Part shown: positions 12,280 to 24,455 of the stretch, piece after piece
Position numbering within the stretch: the first letter of the stretch is position 1
Layout: each line of letters begins with the position of its first letter
Assembly (NCBI GenBank): GCA_036971615.1
Contig: JAYKKR010000010.1
Location: 868,001-932,000 of the forward strand
Source of the DNA: Amyloporia xantha
Lineage: Eukaryota > Basidiomycota > Agaricomycetes > Polyporales > Adustoporiaceae
Direction: 5' to 3'
Length of the DNA stretch: 64,000 nt
Made by a program: the position numbers and the translations under genes
Notes under the pieces: model-generated
Told to the model about the DNA's origin: nothing
Seen by the model: the letters and a program-made list of their open reading frames with translations, nothing else
Databases searched by the model: none

Positions 12280-15200
12280 CTATTCTCCGGGATTCGTAAG
12301 GAACAACTTGCGCTTTGGAACAGTGACGATCGACACATCACGCCTGCTCAACTCTTCCTCGATCCTCCGCTGTCGAGAATCCTCATCTTCCTCGTCATCT
12401 TCATCAACCTCGGTGGTACCGTGACCATGAGAGACCGAGGTCGGGTACTCGTCTAATCCAGCGGACATGGTCGTCCTGAATGGTGGGTGATGGTGCTGGT
12501 AGGGACCACGATATTCTGCGGCAGTGGTAGGGAATGGGACCTCAGATCCTGCAGCCGACAACGGACGTGAAGGAACAGGAGTGTTCGAACTCTTCGTCAA
12601 CAGCACAGGATCGCCACGCAACCGAGATACAAGTACGGTCAGGACAGAGATCTGTGGCCTGCCATACCATGCGAGCGTCACTTCAATAATATAGAAAACC
12701 AGTGTCCCCACGAGGAAGACGATAAATGCTGCCCTGGGGGCACGTTGCCAAAGTGCTATGAGAGAAAGAATGCAAAGTCCAAGAAGTAGGGCGTGAAACA
12801 GGACATGCAAGAAACTGTCGAAAGAACGAGGCATCTCAGGCGATGCCGATGTACGAGATGCCATCAAGCCACTGGTACTCGTCATATCCATGATAAGCGT
12901 CCCAGGTGTACTTGGGTCCGCACCTCTGGGGGCCATATGTCCAAGGGCATAGTCCATCTCACCCTGCACCAAGAGACGTCAGCGTATTCCGAAAACGGAT
13001 GATTCCACATTCACAAAGACTTACCACAGTGTTCAGGCTGCGTCGCCGATCGAACCAGCTAAGATCGCTGAGGTTTCTTGGTGTCCCTGAGGGCCGGGGG
13101 TCTGAGAACGCTGCTAAACTGTTGCCACTAACACGACGCGTACGAGCCGGGCGATTGGTGACCTCGAAGGACGTATGAGGAGAAGACGGATGACTCGTAC
13201 TCTCCAAACCACTGTCACTAGATCGTCGCCCTGAGACCCCGAGAGACCCTATCCCACCCCATGATCGAACTCGTCGGCGAGGCTCATTGAGTTGACCATC
13301 CACAGATTGCCGAGATGGACTAGTGACACGAGCAGGGAAAAGGCCCTCTTTTTCCGCCGTCACGTTAGAGTTCGCTCGATGTCGGCCATCGCTTGTATCA
13401 TCACCCTCTTCATTGCTAGCGGTAGCGGAATGACGCTTGAAACATAACGAGAGGGCGAATAGTACTGGAACAACACCGTAGAAGCATATGAACAAGGCGA
13501 GACCTGCCTTGCCGTGGGCAGTCTTCAAGATATTTGACGACGATGTGGAACGCTTCGCGACTGACATGTACGTGGAGGTGATAGATGTGAATGACGTGGC
13601 GAGCCCCGCAATACCTAGGCCGTATGCTGCCAGCCCTAGCACAACAGATGGTAACAGGAGGGAGGTATAGCCACCTGAGACTTGTGCTGGAGTAACAGCA
13701 GGCGACGATAACCGCAAGAAAATCACCGCGGGCATGACCAATGCGATGGAAATGGGGGCAAGTGCTCTATGGACCACAGAAGTGTCATAAGACGATGTAG
13801 ATGTTGAGGACGATGGAGATGGTGAGCCTGTGCCTGTCCCAGTGGGCGTCGACGTAGGTTCGAATGCAGTTGTTTGCGTCGCTTTTGGGGACAGTGCAGA
13901 TGCGCATTCAGTCATATACTGAATAGTGACGCCTTGGCCTGTTGCATCAACACCACCCACGAGTTGGCCATCACCAAATCCAGACCATTTCTGGTTGCTC
14001 TGCGTCAATTCGGCGTTGTATGCTCTCAGAATCCAAACTTCTTGCAGATAATTTCCATCCGCATCTGCACCGCCAAAGACAATCGTATCCGAAGCTATAT
14101 CACGATTAGATCCCACCAATGTCTGCTGGTAAGAAAGGCCGACAGCGCCCTGCCGAGGCGTTGGATATGAAGGTGTTCCACCAGCTGTTGATCCTGGATC
14201 GCCCGCAGGTAATATCCGAGCCCATTCTCCTGTACGAGAATATGAGAATGTCGCAGTAATGTATGCGAACAAGACTTACCTGTGTTGATGTTCAGTACAT
14301 CCTGGAAATGGAAGTGCGGTAAGTTAAAGCATTACACTGCTGAAATCTATTCCCGGCACTGACCACTTCTCCTCTTTCAAGGCCACCTTGATCAGACCAC
14401 AGTGAACTGTTCGTCAGCCCCAAAAGTAGAAAGACTTGCGGATTGAATACCGTCGACGTGTTGTTGAGACTGTTAAAGTTTGCTACTACCGTGGGGTCCA
14501 GACGAGGGGCAGGGCAGGCATTACCAACACTCATCGTCTCTGCGTCGACGTTGATGATGTAAGGGTCAGGTTGAGCGCAAGATGCATTCGGGGTGAATGC
14601 GATTGACGAGCTGCAGCCTCCAACGGCAGCAATCATCTGTGTAGCACCTTGCGATACAACTGCTCCTGCCGCACCGACTTTCGACGGGATGTTAGACGCA
14701 CTGACGGTAACCTGCTCCCAGCTGGCGTAAACGTCCGTAGGATTGTTAGATGTCAGAGTCCCAGTAACATTGAGTTGCCAAACGTCTGAAAGAGGCGATA
14801 CCGTCTCGTCGTCGATCCCGCCTATAAGATAGAAAGTGTTGTTCGGAGTTGCGAGAGTCGGTGAAGACGCGGCCTGTGTCCGAGTGTCAATTCCGCCAAC
14901 TGCGCCATAACGTGCGGATGGGCCTCCAGGTGACAGGTTGACTGACGACCAGAATTGGCTGGTGTAATCAAATTCCTGTGGAATGCAACTATGGTGAAAT
15001 ATGTTCAACAAGCCGCGGATAGGACTCACCCAAACATCGGCCAGTGCCTCGTTATTGGAGCCTAGTCCGCCTATTACAATGTGGGCGTTACGGCTGCCTC
15101 CAAGTAAGTAACAGGATTGAGCACTAATAGTCTTAGATAGGCACTGACTAGCTCGCAGCAAAATCATCTCCACTGATAGCAGCGCTTCTCGCCGGGGGTG

Positions 15201-15587
15201 ACCCTTGAAGGTTGGGAGGTGGTGCAGGAGGTACCCATTCCAGCGAATCCAACTTGAGACTGAATCCAGAAGTCCATGAGCTGGTGAGAGAGCTGTAAGA
15301 ACACGACGCTGAACGAATACATACAGGTAGGTCGACGACTGTTTGATGTTCTGCGCGGACTCGCCACCAAAAATTAGAAGAGTACGAGTAGTGTCATCGT
15401 AACCAATGGATGCATCTTTCAATGGAGGGGCAGATGAGCCGGTAAGATAGCGCGTTAAGTTGATCCATTGCAAGGGCGGAACCGGAGTACTCGTAGAGAT
15501 TTGTTGTGCATAACTAGGAGAATATAAGATAAGCGAAAGCAAAGTCCATGAGATGAGAGCGTCGCAGTGTCGTCCAGGCCAGACCAT
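12280..15587 (-). CDS. Kelch-repeat multi-pass membrane protein
   Basis: The start at 15587 gives a signal peptide (cleavable segment ending SYAQQ). A lumenal or extracellular Kelch/galactose-oxidase-like beta-propeller follows, with blades marked by LLIFGGES, HIVIGGLGSNNEALADVW, TFYLIGGIDDET...SDVWQLNV and TIVFGGADADGNYLQEVWIL. A Ser/Thr-rich linker leads to five hydrophobic segments, roughly HRALAPISIALVMPAVIFL, LLLPSVVLGLAAYGLGIAGL, HGKAGLALFICFYGVVPVLF, HVLFHALLLGLCILSLIALW and AAFIVFLVGTLVFYIIEVTL. The cytosolic tail is acidic and ends LFLTNPGE. Introns fall near 12963-13023, 14280-14300, 14983-15030 and 15130-15310. His residues at the start of several helices recall the cytochrome b561 / ferric-reductase-like fold, which is inference only. 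The substrate is unknown. Confidence 0.8.
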
Positions 15588-18500
15588 TTTCCAGTAGATC
15601 GAGAGGGATGATGCTGCGCCCGCGCTCGCAACGAGGTGGGGGGGAAGTGAGCGTTGAGACCAACGATGAAGACGGGGGCCTTTGTCCGACGCGTCGACGG
15701 CGTTCTCTCACCTTAGCTAATCGGCGCCTATAGTCGCTGCACACGCCGTCGCCACAAGGGACTGTGCCCAACTTGGAACGGCATCCTCCATGATGTCTAT
15801 CCAGACAGCCTGAGACAGCCTGCAGGCAATGCCAGCCATTTCCCCCCATGGCCTTGCTACACCATGTGGCCTCGTTAGGATCGCCAGAAATCGCCCCCAA
15901 TGAGTACCCGATCTCTCCGTGGCTGCACATCTGCTTCCGTCGTAATAATCGAACGGGTGATCACACAGGCCGGCTTATTTGAAGTGGCCGCATGCTGTCC
16001 TCTGTACTTTCGCCGTCCCTCATCTGCCTGAATGGAATCAAGCGCTTCAGCTCCGTTGAGAAATCGTGCGCCAGTATATTTTATTCCATCACACGGTCCG
16101 TCGCACATTGTAGTGGTCGTTAATCTACTCTCGCTTGTCCGAACGTACGGACCAAAATTTGCTGAGTCTCTCATATGCTGTCTCTTGATGAAGAAAGTAG
16201 AAAGAGGATGTTCCACCGGTATCCTACTGGAGAAAGTTCAATATATTGTGCCGGATCTCCAAGCTATTTGACTGATGGAAAGCGTCTGCGATTCCTCACA
16301 ACTCAGGCATCATCATTACTTTCTCCAAGGGTGCGCTTATGACATCGAAGTGAGTCAATTCTCTTTAGACACCGCTAACGTTATTGTTTGTGCATTCAAA
16401 GGTAGTGCCTTTCGGCGAATGACATCCGTGCCCCAAATCGGTGCGCAACTTGATGGCCCCCTGCTTCGGAGCGAGGGCAAGATGCGCTGGACGTGCGCAG
16501 CCTTGTTATGGTTCGTGTAGCCCCGATCTGACACGGATGTTCCGCAAGGTTTGATGATTGTTCAAAAAACAGTAATTGACCGTAGGTCTCCCCCGAGGTC
16601 AGCCCAACATCGTGAATGTACCAGGTGATCCGGCTCTCGCGGTCGTTTGCACCGATTTCACCTGTATCCTACCTTCCGAACGCGTATGCTGTGCACATTT
16701 TTGACTTCGTATTGCATATGAGCCCGTTCCAACGCCTTGATTGAACTGTGAGCGGCATTTCTTTTATGACCAGCTTTAACATCTGAAGACTACATACTAC
16801 TGTTGGTTCTCAATCTCTGCGCCGAGACCTTTTGCGTGGGGAATTCTCTGTCGCTGACACCCCGGCGTCCATACTTTCATGATGTATAGGTATGATCTCA
16901 TTGGGCGGTAACGACCGCAAAAGTAAGCTTGACCAGGATCATATCGCGTGCAGCGACCACTTTCTAGTGTATTCGATGCATGGGAGTGATTTCAACGACA
17001 CGCTGATATCCATGAAACCGAGCCGCTAATCGACGAAACTTGATAGTACATTTAATGGTGGCGGTGGGAAGTAACAGTCTCGGCGGGCGATTTTGGGCGC
17101 ACCGATGAGCATCCAGTGATGTCCACTACCAACTGAGATACTATCACAGATCGTGTTTAGGCTCATCATCTACGCAGCAATATTTTGTGATTGCATGGAC
17201 ACAGTTAGCGGATAATGCTTGAAATGCAGAGCTTACTATTCATCATTCAATATTGCGACCGGACAGTGCGGGCACTGATTCGGAAGGTTATCTGTCTCTT
17301 GCGACTCATTCTGAGCGGTAAAAGAACAAAACTTCGCCCACCGCAGCACATGGACTGAAAATGCTAAGGGATCTAGGCCTTCAACTTCTCAGAAGTTAGA
17401 ATCGCAGTACGCGAATCTGCTCCCGCGAGGTAGTGTCCTAGAAAGTGTGGCGTGGGAATTCGATTGAAATGACCCGGAACACTGTCACCGGTCAATTCAA
17501 GTTCATAATACCGACTTGGTACCTTCGGACATCATGGACTTAGTCGACGACACGAGCTTCAGAGTCCACAGCAACACTCAGCTTGTCTTCTGGCACGTCT
17601 CATACTAAACTGGGCACATCCCCCCGCATGTGTATTTGTAGAGGGACTGTAAATGAAGTTGACGCCACGGTGGTCAGTTGCGCAATATGTGTTGACAGAA
17701 GTACCGCGACATCTAGAACCAAACCATGAATGGATTCACGGTGAGTAAGTGCGTCTTACATTCAGCGGAAGCCTTTTGAATGACATGTTATGTCGTGGTT
17801 GTTGCTATATTGCAATTTGCGCCAGCGCGGAGACAGCGCGTGCCAGATTGGTCATTCTTGAACGGAAAACTCTGTCCGTCCTATATCTAACGGTGCGAAT
17901 TACGTTGCTTTTTGTGTGCAGCCCGCGTGCAAACGCACTCAGCGTTTACTTGCTGTCCGCAAGTCGCTAGTTGCCTTTGCAAACATATATTCTGTGCTGC
18001 TGGATTCCTGTTGAGCAGCGCTACATGATGTATGTGATGCAGAGCGTACTTCATATGATTACCGCGCTGTATTTTTTGCAGTGGAGGTACTGGTTTGGGC
18101 ACATTATACATACGTTGCGATGAATGTGGGGAGTATGTGAATACTCAACGCTTCTATGCCATGGCATCAGTCGTATAGTAAATGTCTCATTAGTGCACCA
18201 TTCTAATGCTATGCACAAATTATCATAACGCACCGCGCCGCGATTCTGAGCTTCGGGGTCTTGTTATGCAAGTCGTTTATTACTCGAGGCTCCGGTGTGG
18301 CGCACTTTTCCAGCCTTGCGTCGCCCTTTTGACTGATATTGAGTAAGACAGAAGAACGGTTTTACTATGGTATGGTTCAGTAGTTCACTCACTATTCCAT
18401 TTGCGACAACATCGTCACACCTCCGTAATCCGCAGAATGATTCCATAATCTTTCTTGCATACCGTACCGCTCGTATCCAGCGTTATCTTGGCCTAGCGAT

Positions 18501-18994
18501 GCCTCCGAGCCTCAAGGCTTTGAGTTGGGGACGTGAAATTAGAGACTTCAATCTCCGGTGATTATCTAGCCCCCGTGTCGGTGAATTTTGTACAGCTGCG
18601 GCCTCCAATATAGGCACGTAAACGAATCCTCACCGTGTACCATTGGCTAAAAGTTGGATTTGAATGTGGCGCTGTCGTGGACCCTCACGCACATACAGCG
18701 GGAAATGGCAACCTTTGCGCGCTACTGGGCCGATGGTCTCTGCGCTGCCTTGGTCCCTCCCGTGCACGGATACACCGATATCATGTATTATGCGTTTCAC
18801 ACCCAGCGGTCTACGAGGCGGTAAGGTTCGTCGTAGAATGGGGTGTGGAGAGGCGTAGTTGGGCGTGCCTCGAGTACTGATTCTCAACCTGATGTCATTG
18901 ACAGGTATGCAGACCGCGGCGACCACGGGCATTCGGTCTCTAAAATTCATCGCTGCGGCGCACTCGTACTCGAGGACGCCGGCGTGAGGGAGGG
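15588..18994. other. Long intergenic region, no gene seen
   Basis: About 3.4 kb with moderate A+T. All frames are short, overlap each other on both strands and show no domains. No terminal repeats, poly(A) tracts or target duplications were noticed. It may hold decayed sequence or non-coding transcripts that cannot be recognised by eye. Confidence 0.45.
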
Positions 18995-19000
18995 TATAAA
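18995..19000 (+). promoter_or_regulatory. TATA box of the first C2H2 zinc-finger gene
   Basis: TATAAA inside GGGTATAAAAC, 57 bp upstream of the chosen ATG at 19057. The spacing fits a short 5' leader and supports that start. Confidence 0.5.
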
Positions 19001-19056
19001 ACTCGAGAGCAGGATGTTATCGAGACATACTGCAAGTTCATACATCCTGGAGAGTC

Positions 19057-19673
19057 ATGGCATCGAGGGGATCAGGTTCATCGTCGAACAGGTCAGTAGA
19101 CTGTTGCTGAATTTGCCTTTTTGTCCATATATTCCCCCATTCTCCCATCGAAGATTTCGCTATTCCAGACACTTTCATTTACTGAACGTTGTGCGTGCAC
19201 CATAGCGGCCAACCATGGCTTCAGTATGCGAAGCTGGTCAGAGCGTCCAGTAACCCTCAGCAGAATCAATACATCTGCGCCTGGCCGCTGACGGGAAACC
19301 AGTCGGGTGTGTGTGGCTTTGCAGGCGACACGGCGACAATGCACCGACATGTCATGGCGGTCCATTTGCCAAACGGGTGCGATCCACTACATAAACAGGT
19401 TTTCCCCAAACGTACTGATCGTGATCCCTGCAGAGCATTCACCTGCCCAGTGTGCGGATGGACCTTTGCCCAGAGGACGTTTCTAGACGCACATATGGCT
19501 ACCCAGTACGCCATAATTTCATGTTGCCTTGGGTAACCTCCCATCTGATGATTGACGGTCGTCACAGTACAACGGTGTCAGGGCCTTGTCCTCATTGCGG
19601 TCAGAACTTCACAGATTCCGCGACAAGATACAATCATTTGGTTCAGCAACACGGCTACACTCCTAATGCCTGA
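19057..19673 (+). CDS. Small C2H2 zinc-finger protein (paralogue of the gene at 21538)
   Basis: The ATG at 19057 opens MASRGSGSSSNS. An intron at 19092-19205 joins to SGQPWLQYAKL, which parallels SGEEWLKYAHA in the neighbouring paralogue. A CxW-type finger follows (CAWP...CGF, then HRHVMAVH). Next is a canonical finger CPVCGWTFAQRTFLDAHMATH, whose last His codon is split by an intron after ACCCA, and then a third finger CPHCGQNFTDSATRYNHLVQQH. The stop is at 19673. The protein is about 145 residues, much shorter than its paralogue. A role as a nuclear DNA-binding regulator is inferred from the fingers; no target is known. The joins are supported by frame, splice signals and similarity to the second gene. 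Confidence 0.75.
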
Positions 19674-21421
19674 AGATACTGTAAGATACGAGGTAATCTC
19701 ATTGCAAGCCATGTCGTAAGATCTCCTCCTCGAGGCCCTAGCTTACGAGCTTCATATTCAATCATACAAACACCAAACATAGTTCCCTAGCCTAGTAGTA
19801 GCAGTATCTCGTCACACACTGATTTGTTCATATTGTACCTGCCACCATAATAATTTACTTTCTGACTTCAATAAGCCGTATAATAGCCTTGTATAGTCTC
19901 CATGTATTTAATGACACAAACAATACGTCTCATCATGTTCGCGATTCGAAACTCATGCAACGACAGTATATCAGGTCATCTCGCAGTCATCTACATCGTG
20001 GAATCACAAGGTAGACTGATTAACTGAGAAGAAGTCGGTAGAAACATGGAAAATATCGCATCAGACGTAGTGTATGTTTTAGCACACGTGAACTTCGGTA
20101 CGCATGGATGGTATATGCCGACCCTGAGAGACGAGCAGGAGGATGAAACATTGGACTTACTCGAAAAAGTAAGCCAGTGACAAGCGAATCATGATATTGT
20201 TGATGAATGTGGTCTGTTATAAAAGATGGTACATATAGGACAAACACAGGCCCTTGTTTTTATAGTTGTTGCCAAGGAACGAGCAGTTACAGATTCCCAT
20301 CATACTCAGGACCCTGTTCATCTCTTGAGCTGGACACAGGACCGCGTCACTCTGAATTTCATCATTTCGACATATGCTTTTCACTCGGACAAAAGTGAAT
20401 ATCATCTGCTCCATGATCGCCACAATTGATGTGGCACTAAAGCTCGCTTCAAATTAATACATCCGACATGCGGAAGTAAAGCAATGGACATCACTGACAA
20501 GTTAGTAGATCCAAGCACGACCCTGGGAAAATCGCGACTGGAGGCGGTGGATGAGAGTTATTCGTAAGTCGTCATGTTTTAGGCTGAGGGTAATAATGAA
20601 GACGGTCTTACTGAAGTCATGGGTCGATTGATCGCGTGTCGGAGTGACAAAGTCTGGAAAGCGCCAACAACGGCGGGCGTCGGCGGCAGAACTGTGGCGC
20701 CGTGTGGCGTCATGTCAGCCTAGAAAGGAATTGCGGAGTTGCGGTGTTTGAACTGTGCTGAAGCTTCGCGGCTTGGAACCAGACCATTACCCCGCAGGTG
20801 CCCCGCCCTCGGTGTTGCTAATACTGCCCGACGAGGGGTAGCACGGACATTGAAGCCGCGGTCATCCGCCCAACCCGTATCGCCCTCCAAAGTATTCTGC
20901 GTTACCGCAAGACCCGCTTCCAAACGTTTGAGATGTTGTGAACGAGACGCCCGTCCAGTGCATGCTGAGCGCTGATGATCTCTTGCTCTCGAGTACCCTG
21001 GCGGCTATCGTACACGAAATCCAGTGATGATACGCCTGCCGGGCTGATCCCGTGGAGATACGATTTGTGTGACACGATTCTTGTGTCTTCGAGCAAATTT
21101 CCGCCGAAGGGGGGTTTTCGGCGCGGCCGGACTGTATGACCCATCGTCTATAAAAGGGAAATTAAGTGGTTGGGTCGAAGTCTGAGGGATGCGCTTGTGG
21201 GTCCCGCTCTCTTATCCCCCCCTTATAATAATCCATCCCTTGTTCTCCGAAACACGCGCATTAAGCCACTCAGCGCTCAGCCGAGATTGCACGCTCCCGC
21301 GAAGTAGGTCCATGTTGCAGGATTCTGCGCCTTTTCACAATTTGAAGTTCCGCATCAGATTCTTAGATGCACCTACTTGCTGACTTTTGACTGAAATTAA
21401 CCGCGGACCCACTGATCAATT
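19674..21421. other. Intergenic region between the two zinc-finger genes
   Basis: About 1.75 kb. The first half is A+T-rich 3' flank. A more G+C-rich stretch lies at about 20640-21130 without a convincing frame. Beyond the TATA box of the second gene no element was identified. Confidence 0.45.
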
Positions 21422-21427
21422 TATAAA
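21422..21427 (+). promoter_or_regulatory. TATA box of the second C2H2 zinc-finger gene
   Basis: TATAAA in ATTTATAAAGCC, about 111 bp before the ATG at 21538. Confidence 0.4.
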
Positions 21428-21537
21428 GCCTGGACGTGCGCTGACTGCTACCAGTCAACACTGCACCCCCTTCAATTGTGCAGAGCCACTCCCCAGTCAC
21501 TCACTCCTCCTTCAAGTCTCCAAATTAGTAACAGGCT

Positions 21538-23517
21538 ATGTCATCTTCCATCTATGCGGTCCATGAAAGGTCAGTGTTTGATGGTATTGTGGCGCGTTAT
21601 GGCAGAAGGTATTTCTCCCGCGCTATGCCATTGAGGAATGGTTCGAATGGCACTAGACCCGCTGCGGATCCGAATACTGGATGATGTCTTCACCTTTCTG
21701 ACCTAGTCGTGTTGCGGATCGACTGACGCCACAGTTCTATTATATACAGGCTCCCTTCTATATCTGTGATTCATGGCTCGCACAACAAGCCTTCGTCAGA
21801 GATGGTCTCGAAGAAAGGGCCTCTTCAGCATCGGGATTCCAAAATTAGTGCACGGCATACTGCTGTATCGTCAGAGTCCTACGAACTTTCCCCTGCCCAC
21901 TGGAACCAGCGCCGAGAGCAGAATGACCTCACCGATCGCAGGACTACTTCTGTGTAAGATTCTTTCTATGCATAATATGCCCCAGTTATTCTGATATCGT
22001 CAACATAGATTGTCTAGGAGTGGCACTGAACGCCTTCCGCGAGTCAAAGAGCTCGATCAACTGTACGTTGGGCATCGTGCTTCGTCTAGTAGAGAAGGCT
22101 TACCGCAACTTCATAACAGGCTTCCAAGTTCGACAGTATCTTTGTCAGCAACAACTAGCAGTAGAGCCGATGTATCCAACGCTCAACAACGATTATCTAT
22201 TTATGAATCTCCGACAGCAACATACATGTGGCCTCGCTTCGATCCCACTTCTCAGGTTCCCCAAGCAGACCGCCCGGTCATCTTTGTCAAATACAAGCCA
22301 TCTCCAGCCTCTGTTCCTAGCACCGTGCCCAGTCGATCGCAGTCTTTCGATGCACAACCTCATCCGTAAGTGTGACATCTCACTGAGCTTTTGAGACGGA
22401 GCTTGTGAACTTCGTATTAGATGCATTTCACATCGGGTAGACATGACCTCAACAGGCGACCAAACGAGATATTCCAGAAAACGTAGTTCGTCAATAGAGA
22501 CGGAGTAAGTTGCATATCTATTCACGGATTTTCTTTCGTTCTTACACATTCTGATATCAGCTCATCGCCTGGAAGTCCCTCGGATCGAGTGCTCAAACAT
22601 CCAAGGTGAGCATAGGATATCAGGACTTGTGACAAATGCTGATGGCTCGTGGGTTAGGACTTTGCAGACACATCGGTTTCCGAATGTCGTCGATAGCAGT
22701 TCCTCAGCAGGACATATCACTTCGAGTTTTGACCGTTCATCACCACGTTCCGAGCGGGATCTGCCAGCAACTTTCGGACGACTGGACATCGATTCTGAGC
22801 AAAGTGATGAAGACACAGTTCGTTCCTTTCGGCAACATCAGCTTCGCCGAGTCCATTCTGCAACTCATGGGCGTTGTCACCAAGCAAGTGTCGGACCCGA
22901 TCAACGATATCCCAACGTCTCTCGCATGGCCGCTGCTGATACAGCTGCAGACTTTGCGAGCGGAGAAGAATGGCTGAAGTACGCTCATGCGCCGCAGAGT
23001 TCAGGCTCCACTTCACAGTACACCTGTTCCTGGCCTATTCAAGATACATATGGGCACACAACGCCTTGTGGCTATTCATCGAAGCGTCACTTAGTGAAGC
23101 GACACATCGAGTCGAAACATCTTCAGCTCAGGTCAGTCGGAACGCCTGTCGTTATATGTTATTTTTCTCACGGAGCAACCTCTAGGCCTTGCGTATGCCG
23201 TATCTGCGGTAAGGGCTTCTCCCAGAAAAGTAATCTTGAGACCCACCTCAATACACAGTATGTAGCGCGCAATTTTTGTGTGAAACGTCTTTGACTCATG
23301 TTCAATGTTTCGCTTCAGTACTGGTGAGGCACCGCATAAGTGCCCATATCCGAACTGCGAGGAATACTTCAAAGATCCGGCCAGGCGGCACAGGCACATG
23401 AAGGCGGTACACCAGCACATCTCTTCCAGGACCAAGAAGAATAGGAAACAGCCGGATGGGTCTTCTCTCGAAGATTCGGATCCTGAGGAAAGCCCTATCA
23501 CGCGCCCAGCCCTCTGA
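21538..23517 (+). CDS. C2H2 zinc-finger protein with long disordered N-terminus
   Basis: The start is MSSSIYAVHE, and an intron ending TATATACAG leads to RLPSISVIHGSHN. The following exons join in one frame: a Ser/Pro-rich segment to about 22367, CISHRVDMTSTGDQ, DSSPGSPSDRV, then a long exon from about 22660. The C-terminal third holds a CxW finger (CSWP...CGYSSKRHLVKRHIESKH), a canonical finger CRICGKGFSQKSNLETHLNTH and, after a TGEAPHK linker, CPYPNCEEYFKDPARRHRHMKAVH. The intron between the last two splits the final His codon exactly as in the paralogue at 19057. The tail is basic and acidic, ending ITRPAL. It is likely a nuclear transcription factor. About seven exons are needed; each join keeps frame. 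Confidence 0.8.
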
Positions 23518-23842
23518 GACATGGATGGTCGGCGTGAATCTCAAGTCGGGCCCGACAGTGACCATTGTCAAAGACCGATATCAGACTTCACCGAAGCTCT
23601 CTTTTTCGCGCATCGGGTATCACGGACTTTGTTTCCAGTCGTATCTTCCGCTCTGTCGTTCTACCAGCGTCTGCATTGGCTCCCTTGAGGTTCGGACGTG
23701 TTCCGTTGCACGGCCTCATGTCATATTCCCATTCCTGTGTAAGTTCGTGTAGGTGCCGTGTCTTTTGATGTCTCCTGGTGTGATATGTAGCGTAGATTTG
23801 GTCGTCATGTCTTTTCATTGACCTGCCGTTATTTTAATTCAA
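23518..23842. other. 3' flank of the zinc-finger gene
   Basis: About 325 bp without a supported gene. It ends where the Helitron-like terminus begins. Confidence 0.4.
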
Positions 23843-23871
23843 CTAGCAGACACCCGCGCTTCGCTACGGGT
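23843..23871 (-). mobile_element. Helitron-like 3' terminus (hairpin + CTAG)
   Basis: On the minus strand the sequence reads a short hairpin (ACCCG...CGGGT, 23852-23871), then GTGTCTG, then CTAG ending at 23843, followed by T. A hairpin about 10 nt before CTRR with insertion between A and T is the Helitron 3' signature. The element would extend rightwards. A possible 5' TC end is the GA at 24217-24218 followed by T, which would make a short non-autonomous copy of about 375 bp. No Rep/helicase frame is present. Confidence 0.45.
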
Positions 23872-23937
23872 TCAACTCAGTGAAAATATGAAAGAATTTG
23901 AAAAGGGCAAATTTGTAGTTTAATTTACTGCAGCACT

Positions 23938-24210
23938 ACAGTCTACAGTCTCAGTTGAACAGCCAGAGTCTCACATAGGGCCACTCAGCTGCCCACCTAG
24001 CGGTGGTCAGCTTCGTGGCCCCGTGCCTATGTGGAAGTAAACAATTGAAAATAGTAGTGTGCAGCTTGTATCTACTACAGCATGACAGACTCAGATAGGT
24101 GGCTACAGACTCAGTCAAACAGAAAACTGTATCCAGTCTCATGAAGGGCCAGCCACTAAGCCACCCACCCGGTGGTGGTTGGCTTCGTGGCCCTGTGTAT
24201 GCTGTCAACA
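23938..24210. repeat. Imperfect tandem duplication of about 140 bp with internal hairpins
   Basis: Two related units, about 23938-24065 and 24075-24210, share the order ACTACAG, CAGTC..CAGTCT, AGGGCCA, a GCCCACC..GGTGG palindrome, then GGCTTCGTGGCCC. The repeat lies inside the candidate Helitron-like element and may be part of its body. Confidence 0.5.
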
Positions 24211-24238
24211 TAATTGGATATGTATCAGAGGACGTGAG

Positions 24239-24303
24239 TCAATTACTGTTGCAACGCACCATTCGGGTGAACTTGGCACCCTCGACGACAGCGATGAGTG
24301 CCC
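24239..24303 (-). pseudogene. Glucosamine-6-phosphate deaminase, C-terminal fragment
   Basis: Read on the minus strand from 24303 it continues the HPW motif with ALIAVVEGAKFTRMVR, matching the family segment HPWALVVVDEDAT, and reaches a TGA at 24239-24241. It is the third piece of the gene whose other pieces lie at 26992-27039 and 39905-40640. The DNA element at 24304-26991 separates it from the middle piece. The usual last residues of the family are not recognisable, so this end has also decayed. Confidence 0.65.
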
Positions 24304-24326
24304 CATCAGGAAAAACACTTTTTCTC

Positions 24327-24455
24327 TGAGGTAACCTAGGGTGCTCTGAGATATATGAGGTTTCCCAGAGTAGCTCAGGTTATCTCAGAGCATCTCAGGT
24401 AAACCTGAGTTTCTCTGAGATATTTTAGATTTCTCAGAGCATCCTAGGCTAGCTT
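24327..24455. repeat. Left subterminal array of CTCTGAG / CTCAGAG motifs
   Basis: Around ten short direct and inverted copies of CTCTGAG, CTCAGAG or CTCAGGT-like motifs at 10-20 bp spacing, just inside the left TIR. Such arrays are usual transposase-binding sites in CMC-type elements; that role is inferred. Confidence 0.6.
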
